This document shows positions 1 to 7,799 of a DNA stretch of 64,000 nt, piece by piece (position 1 is the first letter of the stretch; each line of letters opens with the position of its first letter). A model generated the notes under the pieces. It did no database searches. It worked only from the letters and a program-made list of their open reading frames with translations, and was not told where the DNA came from. Made by a program: the position numbers and the translations under genes. The DNA comes from Tenacibaculum aiptasiae (GTDB lineage Bacteria > Bacteroidota > Bacteroidia > Flavobacteriales > Flavobacteriaceae): NCBI RefSeq assembly GCF_008806755.1, contig NZ_WAAU01000012.1, positions 62,220-126,219 on the forward strand. The letters are read 5' to 3'.

Positions 1-342
1 TTCGACAAGGCTATGGTTGAAGTCGGATACCGATATCAAGAATTGTACTGGGCAGGTCAGGATGAAAATTGGGACTATGCCAACTACCAGCTAAACAAAA
101 TTAATAAAGCTATAAAACTAGGTCTTATACGCAGACCCAAACGAGCTGCTTCAGCTGAGAACTTTTTAAACTATGTAATTCCTGAAGTTAAAAAATCAAT
201 TACTGCTAAGAATAAAGAAACGTTTAATAAAAACTTTGAAATGATGCGTACCAATTGTACCAGTTGTCATATGGCTGAAAGGAAACCTTCTTTCACCGTT
301 CAAATTCCAACACACAGACTTTCTCCTATTAGAAAAGAATAA
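1..342 (+). CDS. C-terminal part of a haem-c binding protein (cut by window edge)
   Basis: The reading frame is open to the left edge (codons for F-D-K-A precede the first internal ATG at 13), so the true start lies outside the window and the ATG at 13 is probably internal. About 113 codons are visible. The visible part is charged and helical, and near its end it carries the haem-attachment motif CTSCH followed by a short tail. A single CXXCH motif points to a periplasmic or surface c-type cytochrome-like protein. No known cytochrome subfamily was recognised and the axial second ligand is not clear (a Met lies directly after the motif). A strong hairpin terminator follows the stop, so this is the last gene of its transcript. 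Confidence 0.7.
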   Translation, partial: FDKAMVEVGYRYQELYWAGQDENWDYANYQLNKINKAIKLGLIRRPKRAASAENFLNYVIPEVKKSITAKNKETFNKNFEMMRTNCTSCHMAERKPSFTVQIPTHRLSPIRKE

Positions 343-360
343 TAGTTTGTTAAAAATCAA

Positions 361-392
361 AAGACAGTGATCATTCGTTCACTGTCTTTTTT
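361..392. terminator. Bidirectional intrinsic terminator
   Basis: The 10-bp perfect stem AAGACAGTGA / TCACTGTCTT has an 8-nt loop and is followed by TTTT on the plus strand. On the minus strand it is followed by T-rich sequence. It sits between the convergent haem-c gene and manA and can serve both. Confidence 0.85.
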
Positions 393-443
393 ACTACTGC
401 TGCTTCTTTTGTTTTCTAATTAAATTCAACTGTAATAGTATTT

Positions 444-1670
444 TTACTGAGGTACTTTTGCTTTGTAAATTACCGCAGTGTCTGTTGTTTTTATTTTGTA
501 TTTACTGCCTGCTTTAAAAAATACAGACTCTCCTTTTTTAAGATATAATGACGATTTTTCTTCTAAAACATCCACTTCTCCACCAATCACAATTAAAATC
601 TCTACTGTTTTAGCTTCCGACTTATAAATCTCTCCCTTAGAAAGATTGATCTTACTCAGTTCAAAATCTTTTGCTTCTGTAGTATACACACGCTCTAAAC
701 CATCTTCCTGCAAGTCTCCCAATAATATATTTGGAATTGTTTCTTCAAAAAGTACATGCTTTAAAAGTTCTGGAACATCCACGTGTTTTTGGGTCAATCC
801 ACCTCTTAAAACATTATCAGAGTTTGCCATCAGTTCAATGTTTTGCCCTTCTAAATAGGCATGCGGCATTCCTGCTTTCTGATAAATCGCTTCTCCTTCA
901 TTTGCCTTAACAATGTTGAAAAAATAGATTGAAAAAATCCCTCTGTCTAAATCGTTCTTATCAGTCGAAGTCGCTACTGCCTTAGCAGCCCAATAATCTG
1001 GCGAACTTTTTTCTAATTTGTTTTCCTTATACAAAGGCATTATCCTGTCAATTAAAGGAGCTAACATTGTATTTGTTTCCTCTTTTGACTTTTCCATCAC
1101 ATTCTTATACAAACCAAAATATCCTTGATTTTCAAAAATGCTAACTAAATCGGTAAACTCAGGTGTTGCTTTTAAAACTTTCATCAGTTTTTCTTCTGAT
1201 AAAAAACCGTGCAACAACCAAAATTCGCTTAATGCAACCATAATTTCTGGCTTATGGTTATCGTCTTTATAATTTCTATGAGGCGCCGTTAATGGTATGC
1301 CTAATTCATTTTCGTATTTAAATCCTTTTTCTGCTTCAATTTTACTAGGATGTACCTGAATTGACAACATCTTATTTACATCCAATACTTTGAATAAGAA
1401 AGGTAGTTTCCCATAGGTATCCACCGTTTTTTTGCTCAAGCACTTTTTTAAGTTTGCTTTTAAATACTCCCTTAATGATAAGTTTCCTTGCGATGTTTTA
1501 ATTACCGAAGGTGCTTTGATATGAGCGCCTAGCCAATATTCAGCGGTTTTTACATTGGAGATTTTATTATTCAATAATGTTGAAATATACTTTTTTCCTC
1601 CCCATGCATAGTTTTGTACTTTTCCCTTAAGGGCAAACATGTTAAACGATTGTGATGTATTACTTATCAT
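444..1670 (-). CDS. manA: Mannose-6-phosphate isomerase, class I
   Basis: Interconverts fructose-6-phosphate and mannose-6-phosphate in the cytoplasm, the entry point to GDP-mannose. The 408 residues match the usual type I length. The cupin metal site is recognisable: Gln105 and His107 in IQVHPSK, Glu142 in DNHKPEIM, and His270 in GMPHAYLEG. The downstream NSDNVLRGGLT segment is also characteristic. The start chosen overlaps the stop of the preceding gene by four bases (ATGA), which implies translational coupling; Met11 (NMFALKG) is a possible alternative start. It is the third gene of an operon that begins with a response-regulator/glycosyltransferase fusion, so it probably supplies mannose precursors to the neighbouring polysaccharide genes. 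Confidence 0.93.
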   Translation of the reverse strand: MISNTSQSFNMFALKGKVQNYAWGGKKYISTLLNNKISNVKTAEYWLGAHIKAPSVIKTSQGNLSLREYLKANLKKCLSKKTVDTYGKLPFLFKVLDVNKMLSIQVHPSKIEAEKGFKYENELGIPLTAPHRNYKDDNHKPEIMVALSEFWLLHGFLSEEKLMKVLKATPEFTDLVSIFENQGYFGLYKNVMEKSKEETNTMLAPLIDRIMPLYKENKLEKSSPDYWAAKAVATSTDKNDLDRGIFSIYFFNIVKANEGEAIYQKAGMPHAYLEGQNIELMANSDNVLRGGLTQKHVDVPELLKHVLFEETIPNILLGDLQEDGLERVYTTEAKDFELSKINLSKGEIYKSEAKTVEILIVIGGEVDVLEEKSSLYLKKGESVFFKAGSKYKIKTTDTAVIYKAKVPQ

Positions 1671-2095
1671 AACACTATATGCTTTTTAAAGCTCAGAATT
1701 TCATCTATTGAGAAGATGTCTCTTAAAATTCTACTTTTCTTTCTATTCTTAAATAAATCAGTTCCTAGTTTAATTTGAGTTTTCAATGCTTTAAAATAGC
1801 TTAGCATGTTAGGTCTCATATAAACTATATAATCAATATCTGTTCTGCTAAATAAATACCTAGCACCAGCTTTAACAGCTGCATTGATACCTTTATTCTT
1901 TTTAATATCTAAAATTGATATGTCAATTTTCGCATCATCTCTAATTACCTTTAAGGCTTTTAGCGTATTGTCTTTACTTCCATTGTTTATAAAACATATT
2001 TCGGAATCACTTTTTACATTAAATAACTTTGCCATTTCATACTCAATAATTTCTTTTTCGCTATTACAAAATAATATCAGGATTCCTACTTTCAT
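1667..2095 (-). CDS. Short GT2-like protein lacking the catalytic DxD
   Basis: A 142-residue protein resembling the first half of a family 2 glycosyltransferase. It begins with a beta strand (VGILILFCN), has the nucleotide-binding-like segment FINNGSKDNT (residues about 35-44) and continues with KNKGINAAVKAG, which parallels EKNGGKAEAVRLG in the upstream full-length enzyme. Where a GT2 has its metal-binding Asp-x-Asp, this protein reads YIVYMRPNM, so it should not be catalytically active. It ends soon after, without the acceptor half. Spacing to the upstream gene is 13 nt and it overlaps manA by 4 nt. It could be a regulatory or structural paralogue of its neighbour, or a decaying gene that keeps an intact frame. 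Confidence 0.7.
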   Translation of the reverse strand: MKVGILILFCNSEKEIIEYEMAKLFNVKSDSEICFINNGSKDNTLKALKVIRDDAKIDISILDIKKNKGINAAVKAGARYLFSRTDIDYIVYMRPNMLSYFKALKTQIKLGTDLFKNRKKSRILRDIFSIDEILSFKKHIVL

Positions 2096-2108
2096 ATATT
2101 CTACGGAT

Positions 2109-3317
2109 TTATGGATTAAAGAAAAACGACTTAATGCTAAACTTAGGCTGCGTGACGTTTTTCGTATTTTTTATGTTTTTTTTTCTATAGGACCAAGCTA
2201 TTTGCCCTAATTGCCCTATAATTCTAATTGAATCTCTCATTGATAATTTAGAACCATCTGCATGTACCCATCTTTTTAATGGTTGCTCACACATCATTTC
2301 TCTGGCTTTATCTATTTTGTAGTACCTCTTTACTCTTAAAAAGATTTCTACATCAAATAACCATTTGGTAATAAATTTTTTATCGAACGCTATATTGATT
2401 ACATCTCTGTGAAATATTTTTGCTCCACACTGAGTATCTTTAAAGTTCATTGATAATATCTTTCTTATAATGTAGTTTATCGTTAAACTTATAATTTGTC
2501 TTGCTGATTGCTTTGTGATGTTAGCTCCCATTCTACTAATTCTAGAACCGCTAACAATTTTAAAGTCTGAATTTTCTATCGTGGTTACTAAATCGTCAAA
2601 ATCAGATAAGTCTGTAGATAAATCTGCATCTAAGAAACCTATATAATCTAAACCTTCATCTTCTGCCAAATGCAACATTCCCAATCGTACAGCTTCTGCT
2701 TTCCCCCCATTCTTTTCACAGTCGTAAACGCTAATAAAATCTTCTCTTCCTTTTCTAAGATTATTTAATACATCTAATGTTTTGTCGGTACTACCATCAT
2801 TGACAAAACATAATAAGTATCCCGTATGTTTATCTATAAAGTTGATAAACTCTTTACTTAATAATCTTTCTTCTTCGTTATAACAAGGAATTACTACCCC
2901 TACACATCTTTGCTGAATAATGGTATCGTTAAATACTTTTTTATCAGCTCCTTTTTCTGGTACTCCTATTAATCTTTTAACTCTTGCACAAACCTCATTT
3001 AAACTTAAAGGCTTTTTCATGTAATCGTTAATTCCTAAATCAAAACCTTCTGTTATTACATCATCATCAGTATTTCCAGATAATACCATTACTGGAACGT
3101 CAGACTCTTTACTCTTTCTAATATGTTTTATAACTCCCAATCCAGAAATAGTAGGCATGTTCATATCAACAATTACTAAATCTGGCTTAAATGAATCAAA
3201 TAATTCTATCCCCCTTACTGCGCTAGTTTCTGTTTGAATTTCATATCCTAGTTCCTTTAATCTATTTTCTAAAGGAATTAGTACTAATCTTTGATCATCT
3301 ATAGCTAAAATCTTCAT
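2109..3317 (-). CDS. Response regulator receiver domain fused to GT2 glycosyltransferase
   Basis: Residues 1-117 are a CheY-like receiver: the acidic pocket is IDD at 6-8, the phospho-acceptor is Asp51 in VIVDMNMP, the switch region is VLSGN, and the conserved Lys is in MKKPLS near 101. After a short linker, residues about 139-380 are a family 2 glycosyltransferase of the dolichyl-phosphate-mannose-synthase-like type. Its motifs are VVIPCYNEEE, VNDGSTDKT, and the metal site FLDADLST with Asp230 and Asp232; a later segment reads DTQCGAKIFHRD. There is no membrane segment. The fusion suggests that phosphorylation directly tunes sugar transfer, probably to a lipid carrier. It is the first gene of the operon with the GT2-like protein and manA, preceded by a TATTTTTG promoter box and three 21-bp-spaced repeats. 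Confidence 0.88.
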   Translation of the reverse strand: MKILAIDDQRLVLIPLENRLKELGYEIQTETSAVRGIELFDSFKPDLVIVDMNMPTISGLGVIKHIRKSKESDVPVMVLSGNTDDDVITEGFDLGINDYMKKPLSLNEVCARVKRLIGVPEKGADKKVFNDTIIQQRCVGVVIPCYNEEERLLSKEFINFIDKHTGYLLCFVNDGSTDKTLDVLNNLRKGREDFISVYDCEKNGGKAEAVRLGMLHLAEDEGLDYIGFLDADLSTDLSDFDDLVTTIENSDFKIVSGSRISRMGANITKQSARQIISLTINYIIRKILSMNFKDTQCGAKIFHRDVINIAFDKKFITKWLFDVEIFLRVKRYYKIDKAREMMCEQPLKRWVHADGSKLSMRDSIRIIGQLGQIAWSYRKKNIKNTKNVTQPKFSIKSFFFNP

Positions 3318-3345
3318 ATATAATAGGTTGTTTGATGGTTATAGT

Positions 3346-3353
3346 CAAAAATA
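3346..3353 (-). promoter_or_regulatory. Bacteroidota -7 box (TATTTTTG) of the REC-GT2 operon
   Basis: On the minus strand the sequence TATTTTTG fits the TAnnTTTG consensus of Bacteroidota sigma-ABfr. It lies about 30 nt upstream of the start codon. The proximal repeat of the putative LytTR site begins 31 bp further upstream. Confidence 0.55.
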
Positions 3354-3383
3354 GCTTTGATTGCAATAAAAAAAGTTTATTTT

Positions 3384-3436
3384 TACTTAAAAGGACGTTT
3401 TCCTTAGATGAATGGTTCTTTACTATAGATGAATAA
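3384..3436 (-). promoter_or_regulatory. Three 21-bp-spaced repeats, putative LytTR-type operator
   Basis: Plus-strand copies are TACTTAAAAGG at 3384, TAGATGAATGG at 3405 and TAGATGAATAA at 3426, exactly 21 bp apart, so all lie on one face of the helix. On the strand of the REC-GT2 gene they read as ACCATTCATC-like elements, close to LytTR-family sites. The copies start 67, 88 and 109 nt upstream of that gene. The divergent GT-C operon starts 60 nt to the right and could be controlled from the same site. Confidence 0.6.
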
Positions 3437-3495
3437 AAAATAAAGCTTATTTAATTCATTTATATTTACATAATTGCAAATGATTAACCCGCTAA

Positions 3496-6400
3496 ATGAG
3501 AGGTACTTCTAATAAATTTTTAATTATCGCCATACTGCTTGGAGTAGCGTTCCATGGTACTGCTATTTTCTTTACTTTAGAAACTACTTACGATGCTCTA
3601 ATTCATTTATTTTTTGCTGAACATTATGCCAATAGTTGGTTTGAACCTTGGAACTATAAATGGTATACTGGTTTTACTGTAATGAGTTACCCTCCTTTGG
3701 TTCATCAAACCATGGCTGCCTTATCCTATATTGGTGGATTAAAGTTTGGGCTTTTTACACTCGCCATCATTGGAGTTATATTATTTGCTACAGGAACCTA
3801 TCGATTTTCTTACTTAATTACTTCAAGCAAAAAAGCAGCTGGATACGCTTGTATTTTAGCCATGTTTTCATCTTCTTTTGTGGAAACACTTCATATTTTC
3901 GGACAGTTGCCCAGCATTATGGGAATTTCCATTCTAATGCATGCAATGCCCGAAATTTACCAGTGGTTAAAAACGGGTCGATATAAATATTTATTTACTT
4001 GTTTATCTTTAATTTCAGTTACGGTTACTTCGCATCATGTTACCCCTATTTTCGGAATGGTTTTTTTCATTTTTCCTTTGATAGGTATGGTCGTAATGGA
4101 TGCGTGTAGAGAACAAGTAGAAACCTCAAAAGAGATAACCTTTAAACTCTTTTTACAAGTATTTTTAAAACTCTTTAAACGAATTATTGGTTTTGGTTTT
4201 CTTTCGTTAATGACTATTATTTGTTGTTTATTACCTTATTGGATTAACTCTAAGAAAAATCCAATAACTCAAGTGCCAATTCCACATGGTTCAAGAGATA
4301 ACTTTTTAGAAGTAACTTCTTCTGGACTAGTATTTTTTACCATTCCTTGGGGAATATTACTTTTTATTTTGCCTTATATATTTTATCGTTATTACAGTAA
4401 GCGATATTTATTCTTTGGAATTTCAATTACCATGCTAACGATATTAGGTACTGGAGGAACTACCCCACTTCCTAAAATGATGTTAGGTGATAATGCTTTT
4501 AATATTCTTACGCTAGATAGATTTACTTTATGGGCATCTATAATGTCTATACCGCTTCTTGGAGAGTTTACATACCGATTTGTTGAAGGTGATTTAAAAG
4601 AACTCATTCAAAAAAAATACGGTCCTCTTTATCATAGAGTCATTGGCGGATTTCTAGCCAGTTTATTTATAGGAACTGTAGTTTTCACCATGAGTTTAGG
4701 TTACTTTAGACCTTCACAACCGCAAAAGATTAAAATGCTACCTATTGTTAACTTTTTAACGCAAGATCAGCACGATCAATGGCGTTATTTAACCTTAGGT
4801 TTTGGCGATCAAATGGCTTGGCTTGGCGCACAAACTAAAGCCTTGACTGTAGATGGGAATTACCATTCTGCAAGACGTTTACCCGAATTGACTACTAGAC
4901 CAATTGAACGTTTAGAAAACTCAAAATTTAAAGGAGTCGCTGGGATTGGATCTTTACAACAGTTCTTAACAACTCCTGCTAAATATAACTTGAAATACAT
5001 TTTTTCTAACGATAAATTTTACGACCCTATTTTATATTTCTGCGGTTGGCAACGTTTACCTCAGTTAGAAAACGGTATTATGGTTTGGGAGCGTTTAAAC
5101 ATTCCACCAATGTCGTCTATACTTCCTAAAGAAGACGTAGGTACTTGGCAAAAAATATTATGGGGTACTGTGCCTTTTTTAACCTTTATTATAGCGCTAT
5201 TTCTTAATACTAGATTGTTTTTTTCTAGGTATATAAATCCAAGAAAGTACATTCGTTCTGACTATTTAAAATTTAAAAATGATTATACTAAATTTTCAAA
5301 CAATCTTCTACGAGTATCCCACGTTTGGGCAGTTATTTTAATAATCATATTCGTTTATGGTTATTATATATTTCATATGAAAAACGATTCGCAACGTTCT
5401 CCTCAAAATGTCGTTGCTGCCTATTATGATCATTTAGACTTTAAACGATTTATAAAAGCACATAAACTTATTAGTCCTAAAAGTAATGTAGCTCTAGACC
5501 AATACATGTTAGAAATTTCTGTTACTGATGGTTTATTAAGTTCTTATGCTAAATTAGATGCCTTAGAATCTACTGTTATTAAAAGTACTGACAGCTTAGC
5601 TACCTTAAAAGTAGACACCAAATGGATTACTCCTTTGGAAAAGGTTAGCCTGACTGATTACAAAACCGCGGTAAAAGAAAATGGGAAATGGTATTTAAAA
5701 CCTGAACCTATAGATTTAGACTTACCTCCTGATCAATTATATTCTAATAATAAAACTGCTTATTTTAATCAGGGAAGAAAAAGGATTACTACAGAACAAA
5801 CACATCACGAAGATGTTTTAAAACAACCTGTATTAGAAATTATTGAAGCTAAATTGGTGAAGTATAAAGATCAGTATTCAATAATTGGTGAAGTACAAAA
5901 CATTGATAATGTTCCTGCCGATGTTGTTTTAAAAGGAACTTTATATAACGATGATAATAAAGAGCTTGCTATATATGATGCTAAATATCATATGAAACAT
6001 AAATTGATGCCTAAAGAAATTACTTCATTTAGAATAGATTTTGAAGGAATTGCTTGGACAAAAATACAGGATTCTATTCCTAAAACATTTAATCCAGACG
6101 AGTTTACTCCTATTGAATTGGAAGAACAACCTACTAAGTTTAACATACAAGCTGCTGGAAATGTTTCGGGTTCTGATTTATTTAAAAATGTGGTGCTAAG
6201 TGATCTTTTTATTGAAGGTCAAAAAGTTAGTGGAAGTTTATTTAACAGTGGTATCCAAGAGATAACAATACCTCAGCTCATTATTACTTACTACAATGAA
6301 AACAAAGACATTGTATGGGTAGATCAAATGTTTGTAGACGCTGGTATTAGACAACAACGAAAACAATATTTTAAATATAATTTAGTTGATGATTCTGAAG

Positions 6401-6585
6401 TTGATATCATTAGTACCGATATGGACTTTTGTTATGTAAATGGATTACCAAACAATAGTATTTCTGACGAAATAGTACCTAATAGAATTGAAAAACATAC
6501 AGTTAAGGAACTTCAAAAAATTGATCATCCTGTTTTTAGTTTTGTTAAAATTGAAATGAATATTTATATTGGAGCTCCTAAATGA
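3496..6585 (+). CDS. Large polytopic membrane protein, GT-C-like
   Basis: 1029 residues. The N-terminal 400 residues contain about ten membrane segments. After the first segment there is an extracytoplasmic loop with an Asp at 33 (ETTYDALIH) followed by an aromatic-rich stretch (WNYKWYTGF). This layout recalls GT-C fold glycosyltransferases, in which an Asp in the first loop is catalytic. Two more membrane segments lie near 555-575 and 608-628, and the remaining 400 residues form an exported beta-rich region. I infer a membrane enzyme that acts on a lipid-linked sugar or polymer, but no exact family was recognised. It overlaps the next gene by 4 nt (ATGA). It is the first of three coupled plus-strand genes and shares its upstream region with the divergent REC-GT2 gene. 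Confidence 0.65.
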   Translation: MRGTSNKFLIIAILLGVAFHGTAIFFTLETTYDALIHLFFAEHYANSWFEPWNYKWYTGFTVMSYPPLVHQTMAALSYIGGLKFGLFTLAIIGVILFATGTYRFSYLITSSKKAAGYACILAMFSSSFVETLHIFGQLPSIMGISILMHAMPEIYQWLKTGRYKYLFTCLSLISVTVTSHHVTPIFGMVFFIFPLIGMVVMDACREQVETSKEITFKLFLQVFLKLFKRIIGFGFLSLMTIICCLLPYWINSKKNPITQVPIPHGSRDNFLEVTSSGLVFFTIPWGILLFILPYIFYRYYSKRYLFFGISITMLTILGTGGTTPLPKMMLGDNAFNILTLDRFTLWASIMSIPLLGEFTYRFVEGDLKELIQKKYGPLYHRVIGGFLASLFIGTVVFTMSLGYFRPSQPQKIKMLPIVNFLTQDQHDQWRYLTLGFGDQMAWLGAQTKALTVDGNYHSARRLPELTTRPIERLENSKFKGVAGIGSLQQFLTTPAKYNLKYIFSNDKFYDPILYFCGWQRLPQLENGIMVWERLNIPPMSSILPKEDVGTWQKILWGTVPFLTFIIALFLNTRLFFSRYINPRKYIRSDYLKFKNDYTKFSNNLLRVSHVWAVILIIIFVYGYYIFHMKNDSQRSPQNVVAAYYDHLDFKRFIKAHKLISPKSNVALDQYMLEISVTDGLLSSYAKLDALESTVIKSTDSLATLKVDTKWITPLEKVSLTDYKTAVKENGKWYLKPEPIDLDLPPDQLYSNNKTAYFNQGRKRITTEQTHHEDVLKQPVLEIIEAKLVKYKDQYSIIGEVQNIDNVPADVVLKGTLYNDDNKELAIYDAKYHMKHKLMPKEITSFRIDFEGIAWTKIQDSIPKTFNPDEFTPIELEEQPTKFNIQAAGNVSGSDLFKNVVLSDLFIEGQKVSGSLFNSGIQEITIPQLIITYYNENKDIVWVDQMFVDAGIRQQRKQYFKYNLVDDSEVDIISTDMDFCYVNGLPNNSISDEIVPNRIEKHTVKELQKIDHPVFSFVKIEMNIYIGAPK

Positions 6586-7799
6586 TGCCTATAAAAAACA
6601 TATACTTTTTACTACTCAGTATTCTTATACTTTCCTTTAACGAAAGTGTAAAAAAAGTGAATGGGCCAATAACATTATTAACTACTTCAAAAGAATTTAA
6701 AGCAGGTAGTAAAGTTTCTTTAAGTTTTTCTGGTATTGAAAATGATTCTATTAAGTTATACTGTTCTAATAGTTATGGTAGTACTCTATTAACGTCTTCT
6801 AAAACAGAAAATAATCAAACCCAATATATCTTTCCTGAATATATTAGCAATAAAATTGGCACTGTTAACTGGAAACTTTTAACTGATAGTACAAAGCTTT
6901 CAGGAAAGTTTATGATAACTCGTAAGCAACAACCTGTAAGTTTAGAAACTTACCTTGGTCCTCCAAGTATTGAAGCTGGAGGAAAAGATTACGCTATGAT
7001 GGTTACCATTCCTACCGATGTTTTAGACAATCCTATTAAAAACAACACTAAAGTAACTATACAGCATCAATTTTTAGCTTCGGAAAGAAAAGAACAAGTT
7101 TATACTAAAAACTTAATCGCTTATAAAAACATTTATTCTCCTATAAAAAGTGGGAGAATGTTATTATCTTCAAACTGCTTAAACTTAGATTCAAAAGAAT
7201 ATAATTTAAGCATTATGCCAGCTATATCTGTAAACTTTGAAATTTTTGCAGAAAGACATCATGAATATGCCGATGGGAATCAAATTACCACTTTTACTAC
7301 TTCTATTTTAAAAGACAAACATGGTAATGTTGTTAGTGATGGTAGCTTTGTTGAATTTTTTATAACCAATTCTGAAGGAAATATTTTAAAAACAACAGGA
7401 ACTACAATTAGAGGAATTGCTACCGCTCAAATGATTCATCCAGATCATGAAGAAAGTTGGTCGATAAAAGCCTATGTAATTGGTATTTCTGAAAGCAATG
7501 TATTAAAAATTAGGTATAAAAAAATTATACACGATTTTGATGTTGTCTTTTCTGAAAATAATAGAACCATAACAATTGGCCCTATAAAAAGCTTTATGAA
7601 CCAAATGATTCCAGATGGTTTAGAAGTACGTTTAGAAATTTACAGAGGTGATACAATTCTAGACGAATATTTAAAGGAATCTCGAGAAGGTTATGTTCGC
7701 TTCCATTTAAACGAAAATATATTTAAAAATGGAACCTATAACTTAAAGATAAAGTCGGCAGGTATTACTCAAAATTTTAAAGATAAAAAGCTATGGTAA
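6582..7799 (+). CDS. Secreted protein with Ig-like/invasin-like repeats
   Basis: 405 residues with a hydrophobic N-terminal signal (IYFLLLSILILSF). The rest is beta-rich. Around residues 215-300 the pattern ADGNQITTFTTSILKDKHG and SFVEFFITNSEGN resembles bacterial Ig-like (invasin/intimin type) domains, which often begin with an 'ADG' turn. No catalytic motif is visible. It starts on an ATG overlapping the stop of the GT-C-like gene, with a second ATG directly after, and it overlaps the next gene by 7 nt. The three proteins are therefore probably made in fixed ratio. A scaffold or polymer-binding role at the cell surface is inference. Confidence 0.6.
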   Translation: MMPIKNIYFLLLSILILSFNESVKKVNGPITLLTTSKEFKAGSKVSLSFSGIENDSIKLYCSNSYGSTLLTSSKTENNQTQYIFPEYISNKIGTVNWKLLTDSTKLSGKFMITRKQQPVSLETYLGPPSIEAGGKDYAMMVTIPTDVLDNPIKNNTKVTIQHQFLASERKEQVYTKNLIAYKNIYSPIKSGRMLLSSNCLNLDSKEYNLSIMPAISVNFEIFAERHHEYADGNQITTFTTSILKDKHGNVVSDGSFVEFFITNSEGNILKTTGTTIRGIATAQMIHPDHEESWSIKAYVIGISESNVLKIRYKKIIHDFDVVFSENNRTITIGPIKSFMNQMIPDGLEVRLEIYRGDTILDEYLKESREGYVRFHLNENIFKNGTYNLKIKSAGITQNFKDKKLW

